A DNA stretch of 55,057 nt from Bryobacterales bacterium (GTDB lineage Bacteria > Acidobacteriota > Terriglobia > Bryobacterales > Bryobacteraceae), in NCBI GenBank assembly GCA_947446025.1, contig CANFEY010000029.1, forward strand, positions 1-55,057. Reading direction: 5' to 3'. Within the stretch, counting starts at the first letter, position 1. Every line of letters begins with the position of its first letter. The notes under the pieces were generated by a model. It saw nothing but the letters and a program-made list of their open reading frames with translations, was not told the origin of the DNA and made no database searches. The translations under genes and the position numbers were made by a program. Of this stretch, positions 26,737 to 34,568 are shown one piece after another.

Positions 26737-28355
26737 AACTACTCTTCGTACTGACTGCGGGACTGGCGTTCGCGCAAGTGGATTCCAAGTTGCTGCTGCA
26801 ACCGTTGGGGGATTCGTGGCCGTCGTATTCGGGCGACTATTCGGGCAAGCGCTACAGCTCTCTTAAGCAAGTCACCAAGGCCAACGTCAAGAATCTCACG
26901 CTCGGCTGGACCATGCGGATCACTCCGGGCGCGCTGGCCAACAACGCGATCATCGGCGGTGAAGGCGACGGCACGGTGACCTTCGGCGGCGGCAACAGTA
27001 TCAAAGGCGCTGTACTGCAGGTGGACGGCACGCTCTACGTCTCCACGCCGGACAACGCCTGGGCCATTGACGCGCGCGATGGGCGCATCCTGTGGCACTA
27101 CTTCTGGAAGACCCGCGGAGCCACGCACATCGGCAACCGCGGTATGGCGATGTACGGGAACTGGCTATTCTTCGAGACTCCGGACAACTACCTTGTGTCT
27201 CTCGACGCGCGCACCGGAGCCGAGCGTTGGCACAAGCAGATCGCACCGTTCGAGGAACAGTATTTCTCTACGCCCGCGCCCATCGTGATCGATAATCACG
27301 TGATCGTAGGCACCGGCAATGATTTGGATGAACCGGGCATCTTGCAGTCCTTCGATCCTGAGACCGGCGCGGTGCAGTGGAAATTCTACTCGGTTCCCCA
27401 GACGGCCAACGATCCGGCGGTGAAGACGTGGATGAACCTGGACGCCGCGAAACATGGCGGCGGGCAGATGTGGGTGCCCGGCGTGTACGATCCCGAAACG
27501 CAGCTCTACATCGTGGGCACTGGCAATCCGTCGCCAGCGTATACGGGCGTCGCCCGCGGCGAGGGCGACAATCTTTACACCTGCTCCACCGTGGCGATCA
27601 ACGTCGATACCGGCAAGCTGGTGTGGTATTACCAGTCATCGCCGCATGACACGCATGACGCGGATAGTTCGCAGACACCGATCCTTGTCGACGGAGATTT
27701 CAACGGCCGCCCGCGCAAGATGGTGCTGACGGCGGCGCGCAACGGCTACTTCTTCGCACTGGACCGCGTCACCGGCCAGCACCTGCGCACGCTCAAGTAT
27801 TCCGACGGGGTGAATTGGGCGAAGGAGATCAACGCGAACGGCCAGCCCGTGCGCGATCCGGTGAAGGATCACCACATCGGTGGATCACTGGTATCGCCTG
27901 CAAACAGCGGCATCACCAATTGGCCGCCGCCGGCGTATAGTCCCGATACCGGCCTGTTTTACGTCCCGCAGAACGACAATTTCGCCATGTACTACTTGAC
28001 GGAAACCGATCCGCGCGGAGCCATGGGCCTGGGCGGGAAAGAAGAGCAAGGCGTGGGATCGTTGGGCAGCTACATCACTGCTATCGACTACAAGACCGGC
28101 AAGATCGCTTGGCGGCATCGATTCCCCGGCACCAACGGTGGCGGCGCGATGGGACTGATGACCACCGCCGCGGGCCTGCTGTTCGGCGGCGACCTGGGCG
28201 GCAACATCGTCGCCTATGACGCGGCCAATGGGAAGACGCTGTGGCACTCGCACATCGGGCAGGTGTCAAACGCTCCCGAAACTTATATGCTGGATGGACA
28301 CCAATACTTGTTGGTGGCTGCGGGGGATACCCTGTTCGCGTTCACACTTTACTAG
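26733..28355 (+). CDS. PQQ-dependent alcohol dehydrogenase-type quinoprotein
   Basis: This 540-residue secreted eight-bladed propeller has repeated tryptophan-docking motifs (AIDARDGRILWHY, SLDARTGAERWH, AINVDTGKLVWYYQ, AIDYKTGKIAWRH, AYDAANGKTLWH). The catalytic region reads SPHDTHDADSSQTPIL. The metal-binding Asp is followed two residues later by a second Asp, the D-x-D signature of lanthanide-dependent XoxF/PedH types. The start is the ATG overlapping the cytochrome stop; the long upstream frame to 26385 lies inside the cytochrome gene. The family oxidises alcohols in the periplasm. No vicinal Cys-Cys ring, common in methanol dehydrogenases, was seen. Confidence 0.85.
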   Translation: MKLLFVLTAGLAFAQVDSKLLLQPLGDSWPSYSGDYSGKRYSSLKQVTKANVKNLTLGWTMRITPGALANNAIIGGEGDGTVTFGGGNSIKGAVLQVDGTLYVSTPDNAWAIDARDGRILWHYFWKTRGATHIGNRGMAMYGNWLFFETPDNYLVSLDARTGAERWHKQIAPFEEQYFSTPAPIVIDNHVIVGTGNDLDEPGILQSFDPETGAVQWKFYSVPQTANDPAVKTWMNLDAAKHGGGQMWVPGVYDPETQLYIVGTGNPSPAYTGVARGEGDNLYTCSTVAINVDTGKLVWYYQSSPHDTHDADSSQTPILVDGDFNGRPRKMVLTAARNGYFFALDRVTGQHLRTLKYSDGVNWAKEINANGQPVRDPVKDHHIGGSLVSPANSGITNWPPPAYSPDTGLFYVPQNDNFAMYYLTETDPRGAMGLGGKEEQGVGSLGSYITAIDYKTGKIAWRHRFPGTNGGGAMGLMTTAAGLLFGGDLGGNIVAYDAANGKTLWHSHIGQVSNAPETYMLDGHQYLLVAAGDTLFAFTLY

Positions 28356-28365
28356 GAGCTAGGCT

Positions 28366-29550
28366 ATGAAACTTCTGAACTATTTGCCAGTGGCTGCGGC
28401 TGTCGCCGCGTTGGCGTTCGTAAGCGTAGGGACGGTGGAACGCGCGCAGGCGCAGGAAAAGGCCGCTCCCAAAGCAGCCAAGGGCAAAGGAGCACCCGCA
28501 GCGCGCTACAAAGCCGTGACCATGGCGACCGGCCTCAATCACCCGTGGAGTGTGGCTTGGCTGCCGAACGGCGACATGCTGGTGACCGAGCGTCCGGGCC
28601 GCGTGCGCCTGGTGCATGACGGCGTGCTTGACCCGACGCCCATTAGCGGCGTGCCCAAGGTCCACGCCGTGCGTTTGTCGGGCTTGATGGAAGTCCTGCC
28701 GCATCCGAACTTCGCGCAGAACCAATACGTGTACTTGACCTACACCAAGAACCTGAAGGAAGAAGGCCCCGTAGTCGCAACGACGTTGGCTCGCGGACGC
28801 TTGGTGGGCAAGACACTGGTCGACGTGAAGGAACTCCTGGAGTGCGATAGCTGGGCAGGCGACGGCGGCTCAGGTTCGCGCCTGGCGTGGGGCAAGGACG
28901 GCATGCTCTATATGACCACCGGCGCCTCGAACGGACCCACTGCTCAGGAGCTGACGAGTCTTCGCGGCAAGATCCTGCGGCTGACCGATGAAGGCAAGCC
29001 GGCTCCCGGCAATCCTTTCGCGGGCCGCCCGAATGCCAAGGCTGAGATCTATTCGATGGGTCATCGTAACTCCTTGGGGCTCGCGTTCAATCCGACGACG
29101 GGCGATTTGTGGAACAACGAGAACGGTCCCGCGGGCGGCGATGAAGTCAACGTGATCAAGCCGGGCGCCAACTACGGTTGGCCGGAAGTCAGCTTCGGCC
29201 GCACCTACGAGGGCCAGCGCATCATCCTGACGAAGGAAGGCACGGCTGCTCCGGTGATTTTCTGGGCTCCGTCCATCGCGCCTTCCGGCATGATGTTCTA
29301 CACCGGCGACAAGTTCCCGCAGTGGAAAGGCAACCTTTTCGTGGGCGCGCAGCTCGGCGGCACGGTGGCGGGCAATCCTCACTTGGAGCGCATCACGCTG
29401 GACGCGAACCAGGACGAGACGGCTCGCGAGACCATGCTGGTGGACATGAAGCAGCGCATCCGCGACGTGCGCCAGGGTCCCGACGGCTTGGTGTACCTGC
29501 TTACCGACGAAGAAAACGGCTCACTGATCCGCATCGAACCGGCGCAGTAG
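28366..29550 (+). CDS. PQQ-dependent sugar (sorbosone/aldose) dehydrogenase
   Basis: This 394-residue secreted beta-propeller of the soluble GDH-B/Asd type starts after a signal peptide (about 1-28). It has GLNHPWSVAWLPNGDMLVTE, RVRLVHDGVL, GLMEVLPHPNFAQNQYVYL, IYSMGHRNSLGLAFNPTTG, NNENGPAGGDEVNVIKPG and ANYGWPEVSFG in order. All are hallmarks of this family. It oxidises aldoses or related carbonyl compounds and passes electrons to PQQ. It follows the PQQ alcohol dehydrogenase by 10 bases and precedes the TIGR03435 gene by 3, so one operon is likely. No pqq synthesis genes are in the window. Confidence 0.88.
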   Translation: MKLLNYLPVAAAVAALAFVSVGTVERAQAQEKAAPKAAKGKGAPAARYKAVTMATGLNHPWSVAWLPNGDMLVTERPGRVRLVHDGVLDPTPISGVPKVHAVRLSGLMEVLPHPNFAQNQYVYLTYTKNLKEEGPVVATTLARGRLVGKTLVDVKELLECDSWAGDGGSGSRLAWGKDGMLYMTTGASNGPTAQELTSLRGKILRLTDEGKPAPGNPFAGRPNAKAEIYSMGHRNSLGLAFNPTTGDLWNNENGPAGGDEVNVIKPGANYGWPEVSFGRTYEGQRIILTKEGTAAPVIFWAPSIAPSGMMFYTGDKFPQWKGNLFVGAQLGGTVAGNPHLERITLDANQDETARETMLVDMKQRIRDVRQGPDGLVYLLTDEENGSLIRIEPAQ

Positions 29551-29553
29551 GAC

Positions 29554-30303
29554 ATGCGCTGGCTGCTCTTCGCGCTCCTCGCAACGGCGGTGAGTGCACA
29601 GGAATTCGAAGTCGCCTCCATACGGCGCTGCGCCGAGCAGTCCTTTTTGCCTGGGGAAGTCACCGGGGGAAGGTTCATCGCGAACTGCGTATCCATCGAC
29701 TCACTTATCGAAATGGCGTACGTGGCCTCCCACCCGCCGCTTGCGCGAGTTACTCTGCAAGGCGCTCAGGCATGGACCAAATCCGAGTTTTACCAGATCG
29801 CCGCCAAGGCGGAAGATCCCACCACCAGCGAGAGAACGTTGCGCGGGGCCATGCTTTGGCGTCTTCTGGAGACCCGTTTCCAGTTGAAGACGCACGCGCT
29901 TACCGACGAAATTCCCGTCTATGAGGTGCAGCTGGGCAAAGACGACGGAAGGCTGCGGGCGCATGAGGAACATTCCTGCTCGCCCTGCGCCGGTGGTTTC
30001 AGGCCATCGTGGAGTGGAAACAGAACCACGCTGATGGCTAAAGGAACAAGCCTGGACATGCTGAGTCTGCTCGGACCGATGGCTCTGGACCGGCCCGTCT
30101 TGAACCGCACAGGCCTCACGGGCAGCTACACGTTCCGCCTGGAGTTTGAACCGGAGCGTCGGCTGGAGGTAGTGCGGGAGGGGCTCCCCGGCCCTCCGAT
30201 CTTCGACGCGCTTGAAAACGAACTCGGCCTGAAGCTGGTCGAGGCCAAGGGACCCGCCGCGCGCATCGTCATCGACAACATCGAGCGGCCTTCGGACAAC
30301 TGA
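29554..30303 (+). CDS. TIGR03435-type secreted protein
   Basis: This 249-residue protein fits the Acidobacteriota-expanded TIGR03435 family. It opens with EFEVASIRRC after a signal peptide (about 1-14), then SIDSLIEMAYV, FYQIAAKAEDP, AMLWRLLETRFQLKTHALTDE, IPVYEVQLGK, and ends with VLNRTGLTGSYTFRLEFEPE. Family members are numerous in Solibacter genomes and have no established function. Cys residues near NCVS and SCSPC could form disulfides. It begins three bases after the sugar dehydrogenase stop. Confidence 0.85.
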   Translation: MRWLLFALLATAVSAQEFEVASIRRCAEQSFLPGEVTGGRFIANCVSIDSLIEMAYVASHPPLARVTLQGAQAWTKSEFYQIAAKAEDPTTSERTLRGAMLWRLLETRFQLKTHALTDEIPVYEVQLGKDDGRLRAHEEHSCSPCAGGFRPSWSGNRTTLMAKGTSLDMLSLLGPMALDRPVLNRTGLTGSYTFRLEFEPERRLEVVREGLPGPPIFDALENELGLKLVEAKGPAARIVIDNIERPSDN

Positions 30304-30366
30304 CCGTTATTCCGTCGCAATAATCTGGAACTCTCCACGCCCCGGCGCACAATAGGATCAGACGGC

Positions 30367-30912
30367 ATGACGGCGTTCGACTGCATTCGCGACCGGGACC
30401 TCTTGCGGCGTTTTGGCGCTGGGGATCGGGAGGGGTTCGCCGAGTTGTACCGCATCTACAGCAAGACGGTCTACCGGTTCGCTCTACACGTCACCGCCGA
30501 TCCGGCGAAGGCGGCGGAGATCACGCAGGACGTGTTTGTGTGGCTGGTGCATCACCCGGATCGCTTCGACCCAAGGCGCGGGGAATTGGGGAGCTTCTTA
30601 GTGGGCGTAGCGCGCAAGCTGCTGAAGAGTCACTACCGCGATGAGAAGCGTTGGGTGGAGATGGAAGACACGCTGGCCGCGCCCGAGCGCATGGACGAGA
30701 GCGACGTAGCGCTGGTCCGGCGGACGGTTGCTGGTCTCCCGGCACGTTACCGCGAAGTGGTCGCGGCGTGCGACCTCGAAGAGAAGACTTACGAAGAAGC
30801 CGCCGCGATGCTGGAATGCGCGGTGGGCACCGTCCGGTCCCGCCTCCATCGCGCGCGGGCGTTACTGGCGGCCAAATTGGGGAAGAAGAAGGTGCAAGGA
30901 TGTCCGGCATGA
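30367..30912 (+). CDS. ECF-type RNA polymerase sigma factor
   Basis: This 181-residue protein has sigma region 2 (FAELYRIYSKTVYRFALHVT, then AAEITQDVFVWLVHHPDRFD). Region 4 reads VAGLPARYREVVAACDLEEK, TYEEAAAMLECAVGTVRSRL. It lacks other domains. A GGAAC word at 30327-30331 could be its own ECF-type -35 box. The next gene overlaps its stop by four bases and looks like an anti-sigma factor, so the pair probably forms a signal-controlled regulatory module with the secreted protein gene at 31350. Confidence 0.88.
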   Translation: MTAFDCIRDRDLLRRFGAGDREGFAELYRIYSKTVYRFALHVTADPAKAAEITQDVFVWLVHHPDRFDPRRGELGSFLVGVARKLLKSHYRDEKRWVEMEDTLAAPERMDESDVALVRRTVAGLPARYREVVAACDLEEKTYEEAAAMLECAVGTVRSRLHRARALLAAKLGKKKVQGCPA

Positions 30913-31334
30913 ATGAAAAACTAGCCCGAGCGATGCGCGAGTGGAGCGCGGAGGCCGCTGAGCTGTCCCCACCGCCATCGGTGGAGCAGGCCGTGCTGGC
31001 GGAGTTCGATCGTTCGATCAGGGCCAAGCGGCGACGGCAGTGGAGCGCCATAGCGGTTACGGCCGCCGCCGTCCTGACTCTGGTCGTCTGGACCCGCGAA
31101 CCTCGTCCGGTCGACGTTGTGGAACCGGACCCGGCCGTCGACTTCATCGCGCTGCCCTACGTGATCCAACCGGCGCAGTACGAACGTATTGAAGTTCTGC
31201 GGATGAGTGTGCCCGTGGCGGAGTTGATCGCCGCAGGCTTGCGTGTGCAGGCCGATCCGGGCGAACTGGTGGAAGCGGATGTCCTATTTGGCCAGGACCG
31301 GCGCGCCCGTGCCGTGCGAATCATCTATCAATAG
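30909..31334 (+). CDS. Membrane protein, putative anti-sigma factor
   Basis: This 141-residue protein starts at the ATG overlapping the sigma stop (ATGA, 30909-30912) with AAGGA eight bases upstream; an in-frame ATG at 30900 is an alternative. About 45 cytoplasmic residues rich in Glu/Ala precede KRRRQWSAIAVTAAAVLTLVV, a membrane helix, then a periplasmic domain of about 70 residues. N-in topology and coupling to an ECF sigma gene are the usual anti-sigma features. The zinc-finger His-Cys-Cys motif of ZAS anti-sigma factors is absent, so this assignment is by context. Confidence 0.55.
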   Translation: MNEKLARAMREWSAEAAELSPPPSVEQAVLAEFDRSIRAKRRRQWSAIAVTAAAVLTLVVWTREPRPVDVVEPDPAVDFIALPYVIQPAQYERIEVLRMSVPVAELIAAGLRVQADPGELVEADVLFGQDRRARAVRIIYQ

Positions 31335-31349
31335 AGGAGTCATTGCAAG

Positions 31350-32138
31350 ATGCGTGGATACATTGTTTTTCTCACCATGAGTACGTTGCCATTGTCGGCG
31401 CAGACGGAAGCGAATCAGCTTCGGAACCTCACAGCACAGATGGAGCGCCTGCGCTCCGCCGACGAGCGGCTGCAAGTGATTCAGGGAAACGTGTTCTTCG
31501 CGGCTTCGGGCACCGTCAAAGGCCGCCCCTTTTCCGCCACCGAAGAGAACCGGTCCCTCCAGGTGCTGGGCAACGGAGCCAAGATTGAAAACAACACGGT
31601 CCGAAAACTCTTCCGCGACTCCGAAGGCCGTACGCGAGCGGAAGACGCCCAGGGTATCGTCACCATCGTGGATCCGGTAGCTCGTTTCCGGGCGACATTG
31701 GACCCGAAGACGAAGACAGCGCGCAAGACCAATCAGGCCGGAGGAGGCGCTTTTTCGGCACCGTCCATCCGCACAGCCCGGGTCGGTAACACCGGTAGTG
31801 AGCTGAAGGAAAAGCTCGGTCTGCAACCGGTCAACGGCGTCTCCGCCCGCGGTGAGCGTGTGACCGTGACCATTCCTAAGGGCGACATTGGCAATGACGG
31901 TGAATTGAAGGTGGTAACGGAACGCTGGACCTCTGAGAAGCTCCAAATGCTGATCAAGAGCGTGAACAGCGACCCTCGTTACGGAGACACAACGTACGAG
32001 CTGAAGGGGATTTCGCTGGCCGTTCCCGACGCGTCGCTCTTCAAGATCCCGGCCGACTATAGCGAGACGGGCGGTGCCACTCGTGGCGTTGTGACCGTTC
32101 GACCCAAAACGACTCTGTCCCCCAAAGGCAACCGATAG
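31350..32138 (+). CDS. Secreted protein linked to the ECF sigma module
   Basis: This 262-residue protein begins with a signal peptide (MRGYIVFLTMSTLPLSAQT), then a coiled-coil-like stretch (NLTAQMERLRSADERLQVIQ). A central region reads VRKLFRDSEGRTRAEDAQGI, VTIVDPVARFRATLDPKTK. Two-segment VIVDP-xx-R wording is common in Acidobacteriota proteins that follow ECF sigma genes. A predicted beta domain (VNGVSARGERVTVTIPKG, VTERWTSEKLQMLIKSVNSD) ends it. The ribosome site GAGGAG precedes the ATG. Function unknown; it is likely the regulated product or a component of the sensing path. Confidence 0.55.
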   Translation: MRGYIVFLTMSTLPLSAQTEANQLRNLTAQMERLRSADERLQVIQGNVFFAASGTVKGRPFSATEENRSLQVLGNGAKIENNTVRKLFRDSEGRTRAEDAQGIVTIVDPVARFRATLDPKTKTARKTNQAGGGAFSAPSIRTARVGNTGSELKEKLGLQPVNGVSARGERVTVTIPKGDIGNDGELKVVTERWTSEKLQMLIKSVNSDPRYGDTTYELKGISLAVPDASLFKIPADYSETGGATRGVVTVRPKTTLSPKGNR

Positions 32139-32173
32139 CCAGGGCACCGGAAGGTGCGCGAAGATAGAGGTTC

Positions 32174-33175
32174 ATGGTTGAAACCATCCTCTGGACCGAC
32201 GCTGGCGTGGTCATGATTGACCAGCGCTACCTGCCGCACAAACAAGAATACGTTACCTGCCGCACCTACCTCGAAATGGTAGACGCCATCAAGACGATGG
32301 TGATCCGCGGCGCGCCGGCCATCGGCGTCGCGGGAGCCATGGGCGTCGCACTCGGCGTGCAGGAAGGCGCGGACTTCGATACTGTCTGCGACACGCTCGC
32401 TGCCACGCGTCCCACTGCTGTGAATCTATCTTGGGGTGTGGAACGGATGCGGCGCTTGCGGGCTACGCTCAACGGGCACGATATTCTGCCCCGCATGATT
32501 GCGGAAGCCAAGCTCATCCGTGAGGAAGACATCGCCATCTGCCAGGCCATCGGACGCCACGGCGCGGACCTCGTCGTCGACGGCAAGACCGTCCTCACGC
32601 ACTGCAACGCCGGAGCGCTGGCGACCGCGGGCTACGGCACAGCGCTCGGCGTCATCCGAGCCGCGGTCAGCGCGGGCAAGAAGATTGACGTCTTCGCCGA
32701 CGAAACCCGCCCCTTCCTGCAAGGCGCGCGCCTCACGGCCTGGGAGCTGCAACAGGACGGCATCCCCACCACCGTCATCACCGACAACATGGCCGGCTAC
32801 TTCATGAAGAAGGGCCAGATCGGTTGCGTGGTCGTCGGAGCCGACCGCATCGCCGCGAACGGCGATGTGGCCAACAAGATCGGCACGTATTCGGTAGCCG
32901 TGCTGGCGAAGGAAAACGGAGTGCCCTTCTACGTGGCCGCGCCCGTCTCCACCTTCGACCTCAACATGGCCTCCGGCGACAAAATCGAAATCGAGCAGCG
33001 CCCGCACCGCGAAGTCACCCACGTTTTCGACGCGCACATCACGCCGGTGGACATCGGCATCCAGAACCCGGCGTTCGATGTCACCCCGAACCGCTACGTC
33101 ACCGCAATCATATGCGAAAACGGCGTGGCACGGGCACCGTACGAAACCTCGCTCAGGGCGTTAGCGGGCTGCTGA
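32174..33175 (+). CDS. mtnA: Methylthioribose-1-phosphate isomerase
   Basis: MtnA converts 5-methylthioribose-1-phosphate to 5-methylthioribulose-1-phosphate in the methionine salvage pathway. The 333-residue protein shows [33 protein letters not shown], the catalytic Cys in [39 protein letters not shown], and the catalytic Asp in [20 protein letters not shown]. Other mtn genes are absent from the window. The TGA stop lies inside a nested repeat element (33167-33294); the last codons GCG-GGC-TGC-TGA are repeat sequence. No SAM riboswitch is seen upstream. Confidence 0.93.
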   Translation: MVETILWTDAGVVMIDQRYLPHKQEYVTCRTYLEMVDAIKTMVIRGAPAIGVAGAMGVALGVQEGADFDTVCDTLAATRPTAVNLSWGVERMRRLRATLNGHDILPRMIAEAKLIREEDIAICQAIGRHGADLVVDGKTVLTHCNAGALATAGYGTALGVIRAAVSAGKKIDVFADETRPFLQGARLTAWELQQDGIPTTVITDNMAGYFMKKGQIGCVVVGADRIAANGDVANKIGTYSVAVLAKENGVPFYVAAPVSTFDLNMASGDKIEIEQRPHREVTHVFDAHITPVDIGIQNPAFDVTPNRYVTAIICENGVARAPYETSLRALAGC

Positions 33176-33294
33176 AAAACCCGAAATAGGCAGGCGAAAC
33201 TGCCTGCCCTACCCATCGCAAACAGCCGATCTTTCGCGGTAGCGCAGGCGGTTTCGCCTGCGGACGGCGGTTCTCGCGGACTCTTTCAGCAGCC
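33167..33294. repeat. Nested inverted-repeat element at the mtnA stop
   Basis: Outer arms GGCTGCTGAAAAAC (33167-33180) and CTCTTTCAGCAGCC (33281-33294) are reverse complements at 12 of 14 positions. Inside are two hairpins: GGCAGGC/GCCTGCC (33189-33208) and a perfect 8-bp stem CGCAGGCG/CGCCTGCG with loop GTTT (33243-33262). The inside is an inverted copy of the element at 47381-47453. The outer left arm contains the stop codon of mtnA (33173-33175). It looks like a small non-autonomous element of about 130 bases that inserted at the gene end. A mobility mechanism is not shown. Confidence 0.65.
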
Positions 33295-33302
33295 TAGCTT
33301 AG

Positions 33303-33947
33303 CTAGCGTCCAAGTAGCGCTTGACGCAGCGTCTGGCGGAACAACTCGCAAGGTTGCGCGCCGGAAATCGCCAGCTGACCTTCGATCACAAAAAACGGAA
33401 CACCCTGAATCTGGAGCTTCGCCCGCGCCACCGCTTGATCGGCCCGCACCCCATCCGCGTAGGCGTCTGAACCCAAAACTCTGCGCACCTCGGCTTCCTC
33501 CAAGCCAATCGACGTGGCAAGGCGAAGCAGCGTAGCCGGGTTGCCCAGGAATTCGCCCTCGGTCATGAAGGCGCGCATGAAGCGCTCCTCCGCTTCCCCG
33601 CCCAGGCCGCGATCAGCCGCGAAGTGCGCCAGCCGGTGCGCGTCGAACGTGTTGGCGGGCTTGGCGATGTCCCAGCGGAAATCGATGCCCTCCTGCGCGG
33701 CTGCGGAGGCGAGGCTGCTCTGCGACTGGATCGCCTGCTGCTCGCTCATGCCGTACTTCCGCACCAGCATCGCAGTGGTTGATTCTTGCCCGGAACGCGC
33801 CGCCGAGGGGTCCAGTTCAAAGCTCCGCCAGCGGACGGCGATGCCCAGCCCTTCCTCCGCCGCAGCCCGCTCCAGACGCCGCTTCCCCAGGAAGCAGAAA
33901 GGGCAGACGAAGTCCGACCAAACGTCCACCTTTAGCATCTCAGCCAT
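33303..33947 (-). CDS. FrnE-like DsbA-family oxidoreductase
   Basis: The 214-residue protein is a thioredoxin-fold enzyme of the FrnE/DsbA-like group (no signal peptide, so cytoplasmic). The active site is VWSDFVCPFCFLGKRRLE, with CPFC. Other FrnE features are VRWRSFELDPSA, FDAHRLAHFAADRG, FMTEGEFLGNPATLLRLA, and the cis-Pro loop IQGVPFFVIEGQLAISGAQP. The family handles disulfides or acts as isomerases. A 49-residue zinc-ribbon gene ends 11 bases upstream in the same direction, and an operon is likely. The C-terminal end is intact. Confidence 0.88.
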   Translation of the reverse strand: MAEMLKVDVWSDFVCPFCFLGKRRLERAAAEEGLGIAVRWRSFELDPSAARSGQESTTAMLVRKYGMSEQQAIQSQSSLASAAAQEGIDFRWDIAKPANTFDAHRLAHFAADRGLGGEAEERFMRAFMTEGEFLGNPATLLRLATSIGLEEAEVRRVLGSDAYADGVRADQAVARAKLQIQGVPFFVIEGQLAISGAQPCELFRQTLRQALLGR

Positions 33948-33958
33948 CGTTGATTAAA

Positions 33959-34108
33959 TTAAGCCCAGCGGAAGCGGAAAAAATGGTGCCCGCACAACCC
34001 GCAGCGGTAGCCCAAGATCAGCCACAGCACCGCGTGCTCGAAGGCATTGCGTGCCCCCACCGCGCGGAAATCCACGGACCGGCAGTGCGGGCAGGCGGTG
34101 CTGAACAC
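33959..34108 (-). CDS. Tiny zinc-ribbon protein
   Basis: This 49-residue reading frame is below most gene-length cut-offs. It has a GTG start at 34108 immediately after the TAA of the preceding gene and a TAA at 33959-33961. The sequence holds two Cys-x2-Cys pairs, ACPHC (residues 5-9) and RCGLC (35-39), separated by a central helix-like stretch (NAFEHAVLWLILGY). It ends GHHFFRFRW. This spacing is that of small rubredoxin-like zinc ribbons. The FrnE-like gene follows after 11 bases. The fit of start, stop and Cys pairs supports a real gene, but it is short. Confidence 0.55.
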   Translation of the reverse strand: MFSTACPHCRSVDFRAVGARNAFEHAVLWLILGYRCGLCGHHFFRFRWA

Positions 34109-34339
34109 TTAGGCGTCCGTCTTCGCGGCGCTGCCCGTGCCCGGAGCTTTCCCGCCGCCCCGGAACGAGGCAGCCGATCCGCGCACGTTCACATCTCCCA
34201 CTTGCCCGCCCGCAGGCCGGCTGGCGTCGCGCGCCGCCTGAATCTGCTCCGCCGTCCGCACGTCCGGCTCGGTTTCCTTAGAGTTGATCTTCGCCCGCGC
34301 CACCGCGCGTTTGTGCCGTTTCGCTAATCGCTTGTCCAT
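34109..34339 (-). CDS. Small basic protein, unknown
   Basis: This 76-residue protein starts at ATG 34339 (MDKRLAKRHKRAVARAKINS). The N-terminal 20 residues are strongly basic, resembling a nucleic-acid binding tail. The rest is Gly/Ala/Ser-rich and looks disordered (GGQVGDVNVRGSAASFRGGG). An earlier start at 34360 is possible but less likely. It directly abuts the zinc-ribbon gene, so the three genes 34339 to 33303 form one unit. No family is recognised. Confidence 0.5.
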   Translation of the reverse strand: MDKRLAKRHKRAVARAKINSKETEPDVRTAEQIQAARDASRPAGGQVGDVNVRGSAASFRGGGKAPGTGSAAKTDA

Positions 34340-34398
34340 AGGTACTACCTTACAGTACACCCTTTACGACTGGCAGATACGGGACGCTGAAAGAGGAA

Positions 34399-34488
34399 TG
34401 GCGGTGAGGGTGAGATTCGAACTCACGGAACCCGTGAAGGTTCAACGGTTTTCGAGACCGCCGCATTCGACCACTCTGCCACCTCACC
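34399..34488 (-). tRNA. tRNA-Ser (CGA anticodon)
   Basis: This is a 90-base tRNA with encoded CCA. The acceptor stem GGTGAGG (34482-34488) pairs with CCTCACC (34403-34409), followed by discriminator G and CCA. The anticodon loop CTCGAAA carries CGA (34452-34454), reading UCG. A long variable arm is present (ACCTTCACGGGTT), as expected for class II tRNA-Ser. The T arm GTGAGTTCGAATCTCAC is complete. It sits alone between the small basic gene and RNase J. Confidence 0.9.
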
Positions 34489-34568
34489 GCGTATCAATTT
34501 CATGGTAACACCGCACGCCAGGGCGTCCCAACTGCTACGCTTGAGGATTCAGCAATTATCAAAAACTG

